Below are positions 25,579-34,118 of a stretch of 64,000 bases of DNA, piece after piece. This DNA comes from Bin95 sp965220855 (lineage in GTDB: Bacteria; Pseudomonadota; Alphaproteobacteria; Bin95), in NCBI GenBank assembly GCA_965220855.1, contig CBDCQY010000001.1, positions 1,426,001 to 1,490,000 on the forward strand, written 5' to 3'. Position 1 is the first letter of the stretch. Each line of letters starts with the position of its first letter. A model generated the notes under the pieces. The model did no database searches, was not told the origin of the DNA, and saw only the letters and a list, made by a program, of their open reading frames with translations. Both the position numbers and the translations under genes were made by a program.

Positions 25579-27900
25579 ATGCCTTGTGCGCACGACCTCC
25601 GCATCACATTCGCCGCCCTGGGGCTGACGTTGGTTCTGGTCTCCTGCGGAGGCGGCGGAGGGGGCGGCGGCCCGTCGGCTCCGTCGGAGCCGTCCCCGAC
25701 TCCCCCTCCCGATCCCGGTCCGTGCGAAGTCACGCTTGCCGGCGGCGAGTGCATCTCCGAGGCCGCGTTCGAGGCGCGCAGGAGCGCGAGGGCGACCGAG
25801 ATCGCCAGGTCGAAGCGCTTCGTCGAGCAGCCCGACCTGGCGACGATCGGGCTCGACAGGGCTCACGCCGCCATCGAACTGCTCCAGAACCCCGCACCCG
25901 GCGACGGCGTCGCGATACCCGGCGCCGGCGCGCGCGTCGCCATACTGGACTCCGGCATCGATCTGGCTCACCCCGCCTTCGTCGGCGCGGCGGAAGGGCA
26001 GATCTCCGAAACGCTGCTGCAGGGCGCGCCGGACGAGACGGCGACCGGCTTCGAGGCGGGCGCGTTCTCGCATGGCACCGCAGTCGCCAGCGTCATCGCC
26101 GCTCAGTCGGGGGCGCGGTTCTTGGGGGTCGCGCCCGGCGCCGAGTTCGAGGCCTTTACTCGGCCGACGGGCAGTTCCGGCTGGGTTGCGGCATACCGGT
26201 CAGTCCTGAACGACGTAAACACCGCTGGCAAACATTTCGATTTCGTGAACGCCAGCTATGGCGTCCCGTTTACGCTGCCCGAGAACTATTCCAGGGACGA
26301 TTTTGTCGATCACAACCAAGAGCTGTCGGGCGTGGCGAAGGAAATCGCGCAGATCGGCAGGACCGAAAAGACCGTTTTCGTCTGGGCGGCCGGCAACGAC
26401 CATGGCGATCCCTGCGACATCGCCGATGAGAAGCATTGCGTCGATGGCGTCTTCAACGCCGTCTCGCCTTCTCTCTACGCGGGTATCGTCGCGATCCTGG
26501 ATGAATGGCGGGGCCATAATGTTGCCGTGGTGGCGCTGGGCGAAAAGAAGTCCGGCAACCGGCACGCGATCGCCGATCTGTCCAATCGCTGCGGCATCGC
26601 GGCCGAGTGGTGCATCGCAGCGCCAGGGACAAATGTCCACGTAGCCTATTTCGGTTCCGCTCGCGACCTGGATAGGGACGGCGACACCGAACATCGCGGT
26701 TACTTTCAAGTGTCCGGCACTTCCGCTGCGGCGCCGATGGTGACGGGCGGTCTGGCGCTGATGAAGCAGGCCTTTCGCGACCAACTCGCCAACACCGCGC
26801 TGGTGACGCGCCTGTTCGCGACCGCCGACAAGACCGGCATCTACGCCACACGCGCAATCTACGGCCAGGGGGCGATGGACCTGGATGCGGCGCTCTCGCC
26901 CTTCGGCGTGCTGTCGTTGACGCCCGGCTCCAGCGTGGCGTCGGCGGATATTCGCCTCGACGCGACGCGGCTGGGACTCGGCGGGGCCTTCGGCGACGGG
27001 TTTTCGACTGCCTTTGCCCGGCAGGACATCGTCGCCTTCGACAGCCTGGGCGCGCCTTTCTGGCGCGGCCTGTCGGGGCTGGCGACATCCGCCGGGCGCG
27101 CCTCGGCGCTGTCGCGCCTCAAGCGGCTGCATCGCGGCGAGCCGGAGCGCCACGCCCTCGGCGAAGGCTGGCGCTTCGGCCTCGCCGGGCCGGAACGTGC
27201 GACGCCGGGCCTGCTGGCGCTCGCCGGCCATGCCGCCACCGTCTCCTGGGGCGCGCCGTCGGGCGTCGAGGCGGCGCTGTTCACCACGATGGGACACGCC
27301 GGCGACCGGTCGCCGGAGACCGGCGCGCGCCTCGCCTGGCGGCCCGAAGGCGGCGGCTTCGCGCTCAGCGCCGGCTGGCTCGGCGAGAGCGGCAGCCTGC
27401 TCGGCTCAGAGGCCGAGGGCGCCTTCGGCGGCCTCTCCGCCGACAGCGTGGCGCTCGGCGTCGAGACCGGTGGCGCGCTCGCCGGCTGGCGGCTACGCTT
27501 GGACGCGGAACTGGGCATGGCCGCGCCCGCAGCCGGCGGCGGCTGGATCGAGGAGGTCGAGACCATCGCCACCAGCGCCTTCGCCATCGAGGCCACCCGG
27601 CGCATCGGGCCGCGCGACCGGCTGACCCTCGGCCTCGCGCAGCCGCTCCGCGCCGAGCGGGGCCGCGCGCGGCTGACCCTGCCGGTCGGGCGCACGCCGG
27701 AGGGCGAAGTGCTGCGCGAGTCCGTCACCGCCGGTCTCGAACCCTCCGCGCGCCAGCTGGACCTGACCGTCGGCTGGAGCCGCTCGGACGGCCGGGACGG
27801 CGCCTTCCGCCTGGAGGCCGCCTTCAGCCGGCATCCGGGCCACAGCCGCACGGCCTCCGACGAGGCGGTGCTGCTCGCCGGCTGGCGGACGGCCTTCTGA
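25579..27900 (+). CDS. Lipoprotein subtilisin-like (S8) autotransporter protease
   Basis: A 773-residue protein. Residues 1-23 are a lipoprotein signal (TLVLVSC, lipobox Cys23), then a Gly/Pro/Ser-rich linker (24-48). The subtilase domain follows with Asp124 in AILDSGID, His165 in FSHGTAVASV, the oxyanion Asn in WAAGND, and Ser382 in SGTSAAAPM. The C-terminal 300 residues are rich in alternating strands and end GWRTAF with terminal Phe, as in outer-membrane barrels. The layout (lipid anchor, S8 domain, barrel) resembles SphB1 of Bordetella, which processes filamentous haemagglutinin at the surface. The frame is open from 25336, but the ATG at 25579 starts directly at the signal sequence. The stop overlaps the next gene by one base. 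Confidence 0.92.
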   Translation: MPCAHDLRITFAALGLTLVLVSCGGGGGGGGPSAPSEPSPTPPPDPGPCEVTLAGGECISEAAFEARRSARATEIARSKRFVEQPDLATIGLDRAHAAIELLQNPAPGDGVAIPGAGARVAILDSGIDLAHPAFVGAAEGQISETLLQGAPDETATGFEAGAFSHGTAVASVIAAQSGARFLGVAPGAEFEAFTRPTGSSGWVAAYRSVLNDVNTAGKHFDFVNASYGVPFTLPENYSRDDFVDHNQELSGVAKEIAQIGRTEKTVFVWAAGNDHGDPCDIADEKHCVDGVFNAVSPSLYAGIVAILDEWRGHNVAVVALGEKKSGNRHAIADLSNRCGIAAEWCIAAPGTNVHVAYFGSARDLDRDGDTEHRGYFQVSGTSAAAPMVTGGLALMKQAFRDQLANTALVTRLFATADKTGIYATRAIYGQGAMDLDAALSPFGVLSLTPGSSVASADIRLDATRLGLGGAFGDGFSTAFARQDIVAFDSLGAPFWRGLSGLATSAGRASALSRLKRLHRGEPERHALGEGWRFGLAGPERATPGLLALAGHAATVSWGAPSGVEAALFTTMGHAGDRSPETGARLAWRPEGGGFALSAGWLGESGSLLGSEAEGAFGGLSADSVALGVETGGALAGWRLRLDAELGMAAPAAGGGWIEEVETIATSAFAIEATRRIGPRDRLTLGLAQPLRAERGRARLTLPVGRTPEGEVLRESVTAGLEPSARQLDLTVGWSRSDGRDGAFRLEAAFSRHPGHSRTASDEAVLLAGWRTAF

Positions 27901-28196
27901 TGGCAAGGGGCGCGATCTCCCGGGCGACGCTCTCTTTGCTGGCGGCGGCCCTGCCGCTGCTGGCCTGTGCGGAAAAGCCGGTCGCGATCGCCCCGCCGCT
28001 CGCGGTCGGGGAATGCGACGCCGACGACCATCGCGCTCTGATCGGCCGGCAGGCCGACGCGCTGGACAGGGACGCCCTGCCGGGCCCGAAGCGCATCTAT
28101 CGCACCGGCAGCCCGGTCACCATGGACCACCGGCCGGACCGGCTCAACATCGTCGTCGATGAGGCCGGGCGCATCGTCGGAGTGCATTGTGGCTAG
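27900..28196 (+). CDS. I78-family peptidase inhibitor, predicted lipoprotein
   Basis: A 98-residue protein with a lipoprotein-type signal (ALPLLAC, lipobox Cys23). The mature domain carries the I78 inhibitor pattern: an early Cys in GECDADD, LIGR, PGPKRIYRTG, then DHRPDRLNIVVDEAG and a final VHCG with the second Cys. I78 proteins inhibit serine proteases, including subtilisins. Its ATG shares one base with the TGA of the S8 autotransporter gene (TGATG), so the two are translationally coupled. An inhibitor made together with the protease most likely protects the periplasm or cell surface, which is inferred from gene order. Confidence 0.85.
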   Translation: MARGAISRATLSLLAAALPLLACAEKPVAIAPPLAVGECDADDHRALIGRQADALDRDALPGPKRIYRTGSPVTMDHRPDRLNIVVDEAGRIVGVHCG

Positions 28197-28202
28197 CCCG
28201 AA

Positions 28203-29567
28203 TTGATCGCCCCGGCGCGCCGCCTGTCGGGCAGAGGCGCCTTCGGCGTCGCCATCGTCGGCCTCGGCACCGCGATCGGCTCGCTCGACACGGCCGTCAA
28301 CATCGCCTTCCCGGATATCGTGGCGAGCTTCGGCATCGAGCTCGGCCAGATCCAGTGGGTGGTGATCTGCTATGTGCTGACCTACGCCAGCCTGATGCTG
28401 GTCTGCGGGCGGCTCGGCGACCTGTTCGGCCATGCGCGCCTGTTCCGCATCGGGCTGGCCTGGAGCGTCGCCGCCTTCGTCGCCTGCGCGCTCGCGCCGG
28501 CCTTCGAGCTCCTGCTGGCGGCGCGGGTCGCGCAGGGCGTCGGCACGGCGCTGGTGATCGGCGTCGGGCCGGCGCTCGCCACGGCCTATTTCCCGGAGAC
28601 GATGCGCCCGCGCGTGCTCGGCGCCTACACGCTGCTGTTCGCGCTCGGCGGCGCGCTCGGCCCCTCGCTCGGCGGCCTGCTGGTGGAGGCGCTCGGCTGG
28701 GCGGGCGTGTTCTGGTTCCGCGCGCCGGTGGCGCTGGCGGCGCTCCTGCTGTTCCGCCCGCCGCCGGCCGCGCCCGCCGGCGGCAGGACGGACCGCTTCG
28801 ACGCCACGGGCGCGGCGCTGCTGACGCTCGCCATCGGCTGCCTGCTGCTGGGCGTCAACCGCAGCGCCGGCGGCGGCTGGGCCGGGCCGCTGCTGTTGCT
28901 GGCGGCGGCGGCCGCCGGCGCGGGCTTCGCGCTGCGCAAGCACCCCTCGCCCATCCTCCGCCTCGCGCCCTTCCGCCGCCCGGCCTTCAGCGTGCCGGCG
29001 CTCGGCAATATCGCCGTCAATCTGGTCGGCTTCGCCATCATGCTGCTGGTGCCGTTCTGGCTGGACCGGGTGGCGGGGCTGGATGCGCCCACCGGCGGCC
29101 TGCTGCTGGCGCTCTCGCCGCTCGGCATGGCGCTGGCGGCCCCGCTCGCCGGGCGCTGGGCGGGGCGCGGCGACGGGCGCTGGCTGGCGGCGACCGGCGC
29201 GCTCGCGGTCGCGGGCGGCCTTGCCGGCGTCGGCCTCTGGGGCGAGGCGCCGTCCTGGGCGCTGGTCGCCGGCGCGCTGCTGCTGCACGGCGCGGGCCTC
29301 GGCATCTTCCAGGTCGCCTATCTGGAGGTGGCGAGCGCCGCCCTGCCGCAGAGCGAACGCGGCGTCGCCGGCAGCCTGGTGATGGTGACGCGCACGCTCG
29401 GCGTGGTGCTGGGCGCGACCGGCCTCACCCTCGCCTTCGAGGCCGCCGGCGGGACCTTCCCGGAGGCCTTCTCGAGCGTGTTCCTGCTCTCGGCGGCGGT
29501 CCCGGTGGCGGCGGCGCTGGCGCTGCTGTTGGCCGGCGGCCGGCCGGGCGCTCACTCGGCCGCGTAG
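28203..29567 (+). CDS. MFS transporter, DHA2-like drug-efflux type
   Basis: A 454-residue protein made almost entirely of hydrophobic segments (about 12-14). It has the MFS signature VCGRLGDLFGHARLFRIG between helices 2 and 3, FPDIVASFG early, and GVAGSLVMVTRTLGVVLGATG in the second half, as in EmrB/QacA-type drug:H+ antiporters. The only in-frame start after the upstream stop is the TTG at 28203; no clear ribosome binding site is visible. It begins 6 bases after the I78 gene, so co-transcription with the protease-inhibitor pair is possible. It converges with the next gene, overlapping 16 bases. Confidence 0.9.
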   Translation: MIAPARRLSGRGAFGVAIVGLGTAIGSLDTAVNIAFPDIVASFGIELGQIQWVVICYVLTYASLMLVCGRLGDLFGHARLFRIGLAWSVAAFVACALAPAFELLLAARVAQGVGTALVIGVGPALATAYFPETMRPRVLGAYTLLFALGGALGPSLGGLLVEALGWAGVFWFRAPVALAALLLFRPPPAAPAGGRTDRFDATGAALLTLAIGCLLLGVNRSAGGGWAGPLLLLAAAAAGAGFALRKHPSPILRLAPFRRPAFSVPALGNIAVNLVGFAIMLLVPFWLDRVAGLDAPTGGLLLALSPLGMALAAPLAGRWAGRGDGRWLAATGALAVAGGLAGVGLWGEAPSWALVAGALLLHGAGLGIFQVAYLEVASAALPQSERGVAGSLVMVTRTLGVVLGATGLTLAFEAAGGTFPEAFSSVFLLSAAVPVAAALALLLAGGRPGAHSAA

Positions 29568-30415
29568 CGCGCCTCCAGCGCGAAATAGTCGTCGAAGCCG
29601 ACCGCATTGCAGAGCGTGGGGAAGTCCGCCAGCAGATTGTCGGCCGCCTCGCCGTCGCGCAGCCGGGCGAGCGCGCGGTCCATGGCGGCGATGGAGGCCG
29701 AGAGCAGGGTCACCGGATAGAGCGCGATCTTGTAGCCGAGCGCCGCATAGGCCTCGGCCGGCAGCAGCGGCGTCTTGCCGCCCTCCACGACATTGACCAG
29801 CTTCGGCCCCGGCAGCTCGCGGCAGAGGCGGGCCATTTCCGCCTCGTTCTCCGGCGCCTCGACGAACAGGATATCGACGCCGAGTTCGGCGAAGCCGGCG
29901 GCCCGCGCGATGGCCTCGTCCAGCCCATGCGTGGCGCGCGCATCCGTGCGCGCCATGATGCAGATGTCGAGGCCGAGCTCGCGGCGCGCATCCGCCGCCG
30001 CGCGCACCCGCGCCAGCGCCTCGACGCGGGGGACCACCGCCTTGCCGGCGGTGTGCCCGCAGCGCTTGGGCCACACCTGATCCTCGATCATCGCGCAGGC
30101 GAAGCCCGCCTGGGCGTAGCCGGCGAGCGTGCGCCGGACATTGACCGCATTGCCATAGCCGGTGTCGGCGTCGCCCAGCACCGGCAGATGCGTCGCCTGG
30201 CAGATATTGCGGCCCTGATCGACGATCTCGCCATAGGAGATGAGGCCGGCGTCGGGCAAGCCGAGCCGGGCGGCGGAGACCGTATAGCCGGACATGAAGG
30301 CGGCCTCGAATCCGGCGGCCTCCGCCCGGCGGGCGGAGATGGCGTCATGCACGCCGGGGATGACGAGAGCGCCGGGGCGCTCCAGCAGGGCGCGAAGGCG
30401 GGCGGCGGGCGACAT
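29552..30415 (-). CDS. Isocitrate lyase/PEP mutase family protein (oxaloacetate decarboxylase-like)
   Basis: A 287-residue alpha/beta-barrel enzyme of the isocitrate lyase/phosphorylmutase family. Visible motifs are PGVHDAISARRAEAAGF, the metal-binding region LGDADTGYGN, EDQVWPKRCGH with the KxCGH loop, and IMARTDARATHGLDEAI. Length is that of carboxyphosphonoenolpyruvate mutase or oxaloacetate decarboxylase-type members. The reaction is C-C or P-C bond cleavage on a 2-oxo or 2-hydroxy diacid; which one is open. The ATG at 30415 has AAGGAG in front. The frame is open further to 31078 but overlaps the Rieske gene there. Confidence 0.9.
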   Translation of the reverse strand: MSPAARLRALLERPGALVIPGVHDAISARRAEAAGFEAAFMSGYTVSAARLGLPDAGLISYGEIVDQGRNICQATHLPVLGDADTGYGNAVNVRRTLAGYAQAGFACAMIEDQVWPKRCGHTAGKAVVPRVEALARVRAAADARRELGLDICIMARTDARATHGLDEAIARAAGFAELGVDILFVEAPENEAEMARLCRELPGPKLVNVVEGGKTPLLPAEAYAALGYKIALYPVTLLSASIAAMDRALARLRDGEAADNLLADFPTLCNAVGFDDYFALEARYAAE

Positions 30416-30568
30416 GGGGCGACTCCTTTCTGGAGACCGGCGGGGACGGACAGCATGGCATGTCGGCCGCGCGCGCGATATGGACCCCCGCGACACTCTG
30501 CTTCGGGCGGAATTGACCGGAGCGGCCTGTCGGCCCAGAATGACCGGTCTGCGAAAGGACGGGCGCGC

Positions 30569-30934
30569 GTGGAGACGGTCAGGGTCGGGGCGGTGGCGGA
30601 GTTTGCGCCGCGCAGCAAGAAGGTGGTCGAGGTCGCCGGCGAGGAGGTCGGCGTCTTCCGCCTCGAGGACGGCTTCTACGCCTGGCGCAATGTCTGTCCG
30701 CATCAGGGCGGGCCGGTCTGCCAGGGACGGCTTTACGACCGGGTGCATGAGGTGCTGGACGAGCGTCTGCGCTCGCTCGGCCGGCGCTATGACGAGGAGC
30801 GGGTGAATATCGTCTGCCCCTGGCACGGGCTGGAGTTCGACATCCGCACCGGCCGGCATCCCGGCAATGACGGCATGGCGCTGGAGCCGGTCGCCCTGCA
30901 GGTGCAGGACGGGCAGGTCTATGTCAGCCTCTGA
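30569..30934 (+). CDS. Rieske [2Fe-2S] ferredoxin-like protein
   Basis: A 121-residue single-domain Rieske protein. The cluster ligands are Cys-His in NVCPHQGGPVC and Cys-His in VCPWHGLEFD. The spacer between the two motifs is 37 residues, longer than the usual 15-20, and carries a charged helix-like insert. It probably delivers electrons to a partner enzyme. It starts with GTG at 30569, with AAAGGA about 10 bases upstream, and overlaps the next gene by 14 bases. It heads a three-gene operon with a small unknown protein and an amidohydrolase. Confidence 0.87.
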   Translation: METVRVGAVAEFAPRSKKVVEVAGEEVGVFRLEDGFYAWRNVCPHQGGPVCQGRLYDRVHEVLDERLRSLGRRYDEERVNIVCPWHGLEFDIRTGRHPGNDGMALEPVALQVQDGQVYVSL

Positions 30935-31301
30935 GCCGCACGGCCGCAACGACCCCCTGGCCGGCTTCGAAGAGGACGCCGCCCGGCTCTGGCGGCTGGC
31001 CGCCGAGGCGCTGGAGCGCGGCGAGGCCGGGCGCATCCCGGACCGCGCGGTCGCCGACCTGATGACCGCCGCGGTCAAGCTCTACGCCGCCAAGGCGGAC
31101 GGCGAGGCGCGCACCTTCCGCCCGCTGCACGGCCGCCATGACGAGGTGGTGACGCCGACCGAGGCGCTGACCGCCGTCACCGAACTGTTGCGCGCGCTGC
31201 GCCTCGGGCCGATGGAGTTCGGCCTCTGGGCGCGGCGGCGCCCCGAGGACTATCATCTGAGCGCCCCGCCGGCCGCCGGGGAGGCGCGAGAGGAGGCCTG
31301 A
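30921..31301 (+). CDS. Conserved small protein of unknown function in Rieske-amidohydrolase operon
   Basis: A 126-residue, mainly helical, soluble protein (MSASEPHGRNDPLAGF at the start). I do not recognise a family. The centre has DLMTAAVKLYAAKADGEART and PTEALTAVTELLRALRLGPMEFGLW. The ATG at 30921 lies inside the Rieske gene, overlapping it by 14 bases, and the stop is 4 bases before the amidohydrolase start, so translation of all three genes is coupled. It may be an accessory subunit of the amidohydrolase/Rieske system. Confidence 0.75.
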   Translation: MSASEPHGRNDPLAGFEEDAARLWRLAAEALERGEAGRIPDRAVADLMTAAVKLYAAKADGEARTFRPLHGRHDEVVTPTEALTAVTELLRALRLGPMEFGLWARRRPEDYHLSAPPAAGEAREEA

Positions 31302-31305
31302 GCCC

Positions 31306-32541
31306 ATGGACGCCGCCATCCGCACCGCCCGTTCGCTGCCCGTGCAGGAAATGGGCGTCGAGACCGATACGCGAGACTATCTGGCCCACGCCCGCGCCCA
31401 TGCGCTCGCCAAAGGCTACGCCGACTGGCTGATCGTCGATATCGACGCCCACCATGTCGAGACCGTGCACTGGCACGAGATCATCGACTATATCGAGGAT
31501 CCGGTGCTGCGCCATCAGGCCTCGATCTACCAGAAGGAGCGCATCGGCGCGCCGCCCTACGGCCTCAATGGCGATCTCGGCCTGCGCTATCAGGATGTCG
31601 GCGGGCGCATCCCGCACCAGTCCGCGCAGCGCGAGAAGATCGACGACGCCTCCGTGCACCGCGATGTGGCGCTCACCCGCCGCGCCATGGAGGCGCTCGC
31701 GGTCGATTACATGGTGCTGTTTCCCACCCCGATGCTGTTCATCGGGATGCACCCCCAGGTCGAGATGGAGGTGGCGCTCTCGCGCGCCTACAATCGCTGG
31801 CTGGCGGAGCGCGTGCTCTCGGCCGAGGACGGCATCATGTCGCTCGCCGTCCTGCCCTTCAACTCGCCCGAGGAGGCCTGCCGCACGGTCGAGGATTTCG
31901 GCGCCAACCCGAATGTGATCGGCTTCACCGTCACCTCGACGCGCTACAAGCCGGTGCACGCCAACGACTATATGCGCCTCTACGCCATGATCGAGGAGAC
32001 CGGCAAGCCGATCGCCTTCCATGCCGGCTATCACTGGCAGGACCCCTCGCTCGCCACCTGCAACAGCTTTCTCGGCATGCACGCGCTCGGCTTCGTGTGG
32101 TGCAATCTGGTCCACATGACCAACTGGGTGCTGAACGGCATTCCCGAGCGCTTCCCGAAGCTGAACAGCCTCTGGGTGGAGAGCGGGCTCGCCTGGGTCC
32201 CCTTCCTGATGCAGCGCCTCGACGACCAGTATCTGATGCGCCAGAGCGAGGCGCCGCTGCTGAAGCGGATGCCCTCCGACTATATGCGCGAGAACTGCTT
32301 CTATACCTGCCAGCCGCTGGAAAAGAGCAGCGAGACCGGCCTCAAGGCGACCTTCGAGATGATCCGCGCCGAGACGCAGCTGCTCTACGCCTCGGACTGG
32401 CCGCATTTCGACTTCGACGCGCCGCGCGTCATCTACGACATCCCGTTCCTGACCGAGAGCCAGAAACGCAACATTCTGGGCCTGAACGCGGCGCGCCTGT
32501 TCAACCTGCCGGAGAAGAAGCCGGCGCGCCGGGCGGCCTGA
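31306..32541 (+). CDS. Amidohydrolase family protein (ACMSD/decarboxylase-like, amidohydrolase 2)
   Basis: A 411-residue TIM-barrel metal hydrolase. It has VDIDAHHVETVHW near residue 45 (first metal ligands), AFHAGYHWQDPS near 225 and YASDWPHFDFDAP near 360 (late Asp ligand). These are marks of the amidohydrolase-2 group, which contains decarboxylases and hydrolases of aromatic acids. Together with the Rieske protein and the small protein it forms a tight operon. A two-component aromatic-degrading function is possible but not shown. The start ATG at 31306 follows the preceding stop by 4 bases. Confidence 0.88.
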   Translation: MDAAIRTARSLPVQEMGVETDTRDYLAHARAHALAKGYADWLIVDIDAHHVETVHWHEIIDYIEDPVLRHQASIYQKERIGAPPYGLNGDLGLRYQDVGGRIPHQSAQREKIDDASVHRDVALTRRAMEALAVDYMVLFPTPMLFIGMHPQVEMEVALSRAYNRWLAERVLSAEDGIMSLAVLPFNSPEEACRTVEDFGANPNVIGFTVTSTRYKPVHANDYMRLYAMIEETGKPIAFHAGYHWQDPSLATCNSFLGMHALGFVWCNLVHMTNWVLNGIPERFPKLNSLWVESGLAWVPFLMQRLDDQYLMRQSEAPLLKRMPSDYMRENCFYTCQPLEKSSETGLKATFEMIRAETQLLYASDWPHFDFDAPRVIYDIPFLTESQKRNILGLNAARLFNLPEKKPARRAA

Positions 32542-32562
32542 AGCGGCGCGTCCCGCCCGCGC

Positions 32563-33306
32563 CTAACCCTCCTCGCGCGCGCCGGCGACCATCTCGGCCA
32601 GCCGGTCTCGCGAGACGGCGCCCGGCGCGACGGCGTTCTTCACCACGAACGCCGGCGTGCCGCGAATGCCGAGCCGCTCCGCCAGCGCCCGGTTGGCGGC
32701 GAGGATCGCGGTCACCGCTTCGCTCTCCATGTCGAGGCGCAGCTGCGCGATATCGAGGCCGACCTCGCCGGCGATCTCCATGATCCGGTCCTCGTCGAGC
32801 GCGCCCGGCGCCGACATCAGCGCCTGGTGATACTCCGCGTAAAGGCCCTGGCGGTCGGAGGCGAGCGCGGCGCGCGCCGCCACCATCGACATCTCGCCCA
32901 GCACCGGAAACTCCTTGAAGACGATGCGCAGCCTGCTGTCGCTTTGGGCCAGCCCCATCACATCGTCCAGCACGCGCTTGCAGAAGCCGCAGCGATAGTC
33001 GAAGAACTCGACCAGCGTGGCGTCGGCGTCGGCCGGGCCGATCGCCGGGTCGCCCTCGGCCCGCGCCAGGGCCGGCCATGCGGCGGCGACCTGCTGCAAT
33101 TGCTGCTGGCGGCGATATTCCTCCTGCGCCTGCCACCAGATCTCGACCGCCTGGAGCACGATTTCGGGATTCTCCGCATCGAGGCGCTCCAGCAGCGCTT
33201 CGACCTTCGGATCGAGAGCGGGGTCGGGAGCGGCGGTCTGGGCGAGCGCCGGAGCCGAGGCGAGGCCGACGGCGAGGGCGAGCGCGGGCAGCGTCTGGCG
33301 GAGCAT
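32563..33306 (-). CDS. DsbA-family thiol:disulfide oxidoreductase, exported
   Basis: A 247-residue protein with a Sec signal (MLRQTLPALALAVGLASAPALAQ, ending ALA). A helical N-terminal part (30-85) is followed by a thioredoxin-fold domain with active site Cys106-Gly-Phe-Cys109 in FFDYRCGFCK. The cis-Pro loop is IRGTPAFVV. The extra N-terminal helix suggests the ScsC/Com1-like DsbA branch. It would oxidise or isomerise disulfides in the periplasm. The ATG at 33306 has AAAGGACC ahead; the frame upstream to 33606 overlaps the MoeB-like gene and is rejected. Confidence 0.9.
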   Translation of the reverse strand: MLRQTLPALALAVGLASAPALAQTAAPDPALDPKVEALLERLDAENPEIVLQAVEIWWQAQEEYRRQQQLQQVAAAWPALARAEGDPAIGPADADATLVEFFDYRCGFCKRVLDDVMGLAQSDSRLRIVFKEFPVLGEMSMVAARAALASDRQGLYAEYHQALMSAPGALDEDRIMEIAGEVGLDIAQLRLDMESEAVTAILAANRALAERLGIRGTPAFVVKNAVAPGAVSRDRLAEMVAGAREEG

Positions 33307-33353
33307 CGGGGCGGTCCTTTCGAAAATCTGCAGCAGTATGGGGCCGCGCGGCC

Positions 33354-34118
33354 TCAGCGACAAACCGCGCCGCAGGCGGGGCAGTCGGGGCGGCGCCGGA
33401 AGCGGATCGTACGGGTCGAGGCCGCGAGCGCGTCGTAGAGCAGCAGCCGGCCCGACAGGCCCTCGCCGAGCGCCAGCAGCTCCTTGAGCGCCTCCGTCGC
33501 CATCAGCGTGCCGACCACGCCGGCGACCGCCCCCAGAATGCCGGCCTCGGAGCAGGCCGGCGCCGAGTCGGGCGGCGGCGGCTCGGGAAACAGGCAGCGA
33601 TAGCAAGGATGGTCCGGCCCGGCATGGGGCTTGAAGGTCGAGACCTGGCCGTCGAAGCGCAGCACCGCGCCGGAGACCAGGGTGCGCCCGGCGGCGATCG
33701 CGGCGTCGTTGACCAGATAGCGGGTGGCGAAATTGTCGCTGCCGTCCAGGATCAGGTCGTAGTCGGCGAACAGGCGGGCGGCGTTGGCCGCCGTCAGCCG
33801 CTCGCCATGCGTCTCGACGCGGATGGCCGGATCGAGCGCGGCGATTGCGCTCGCCGCGCTCTCCACCTTGGGGCGGCCGACGCGTGCGCTCGCATGGATC
33901 ACCTGGCGCTGGAGGTTGGAGATATCGACCGCATCGTCGTCGATGACGCCGAGCGCGCCGACGCCGGCGGCCGCCAGATAGAGCAGCACCGGCGCGCCGA
34001 GGCCGCCCGCGCCCACCGCCAGCACGCGCGCCGCCAGCAGCTTCTGCTGCCCCGCGCCGCCGACTTCGGGCAGGATCAGATGCCGGGCGTAGCGGTCGAG
34101 CTGCGCCTCGGTCAGCAT
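33354..34118 (-). CDS. HesA/MoeB/ThiF family adenylyltransferase
   Basis: A 254-residue E1-like enzyme. It has the ATP-binding VGAGGLGAPVLLYLAAAGVG, then DISNLQRQVIHAS, DGSDNFATRYL and ACSEAGILGAVAGVVGT. Two zinc-binding pairs, CYRC and CPAC, are present. It adenylates the C-terminal Gly-Gly of MoaD- or ThiS-type sulfur carriers for molybdopterin or thiamine synthesis. Length matches short MoeB forms lacking a rhodanese domain. Its ATG shares one base with the stop of the DadA-like gene (TGATG). Whether it is MoeB or ThiF cannot be decided; a molybdenum hydroxylase subunit is encoded at 40-42 kb. Confidence 0.9.
   Translation of the reverse strand: MLTEAQLDRYARHLILPEVGGAGQQKLLAARVLAVGAGGLGAPVLLYLAAAGVGALGVIDDDAVDISNLQRQVIHASARVGRPKVESAASAIAALDPAIRVETHGERLTAANAARLFADYDLILDGSDNFATRYLVNDAAIAAGRTLVSGAVLRFDGQVSTFKPHAGPDHPCYRCLFPEPPPPDSAPACSEAGILGAVAGVVGTLMATEALKELLALGEGLSGRLLLYDALAASTRTIRFRRRPDCPACGAVCR

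Noticed and set aside
28187..30934. A 915-codon plus-strand frame ending in the Rieske protein
   Set aside because: Its first 790 codons are out of frame with the MFS gene and antisense to the PEP mutase-family gene, both of which show clear family motifs. Only the last 121 codons from the GTG at 30569 are real.
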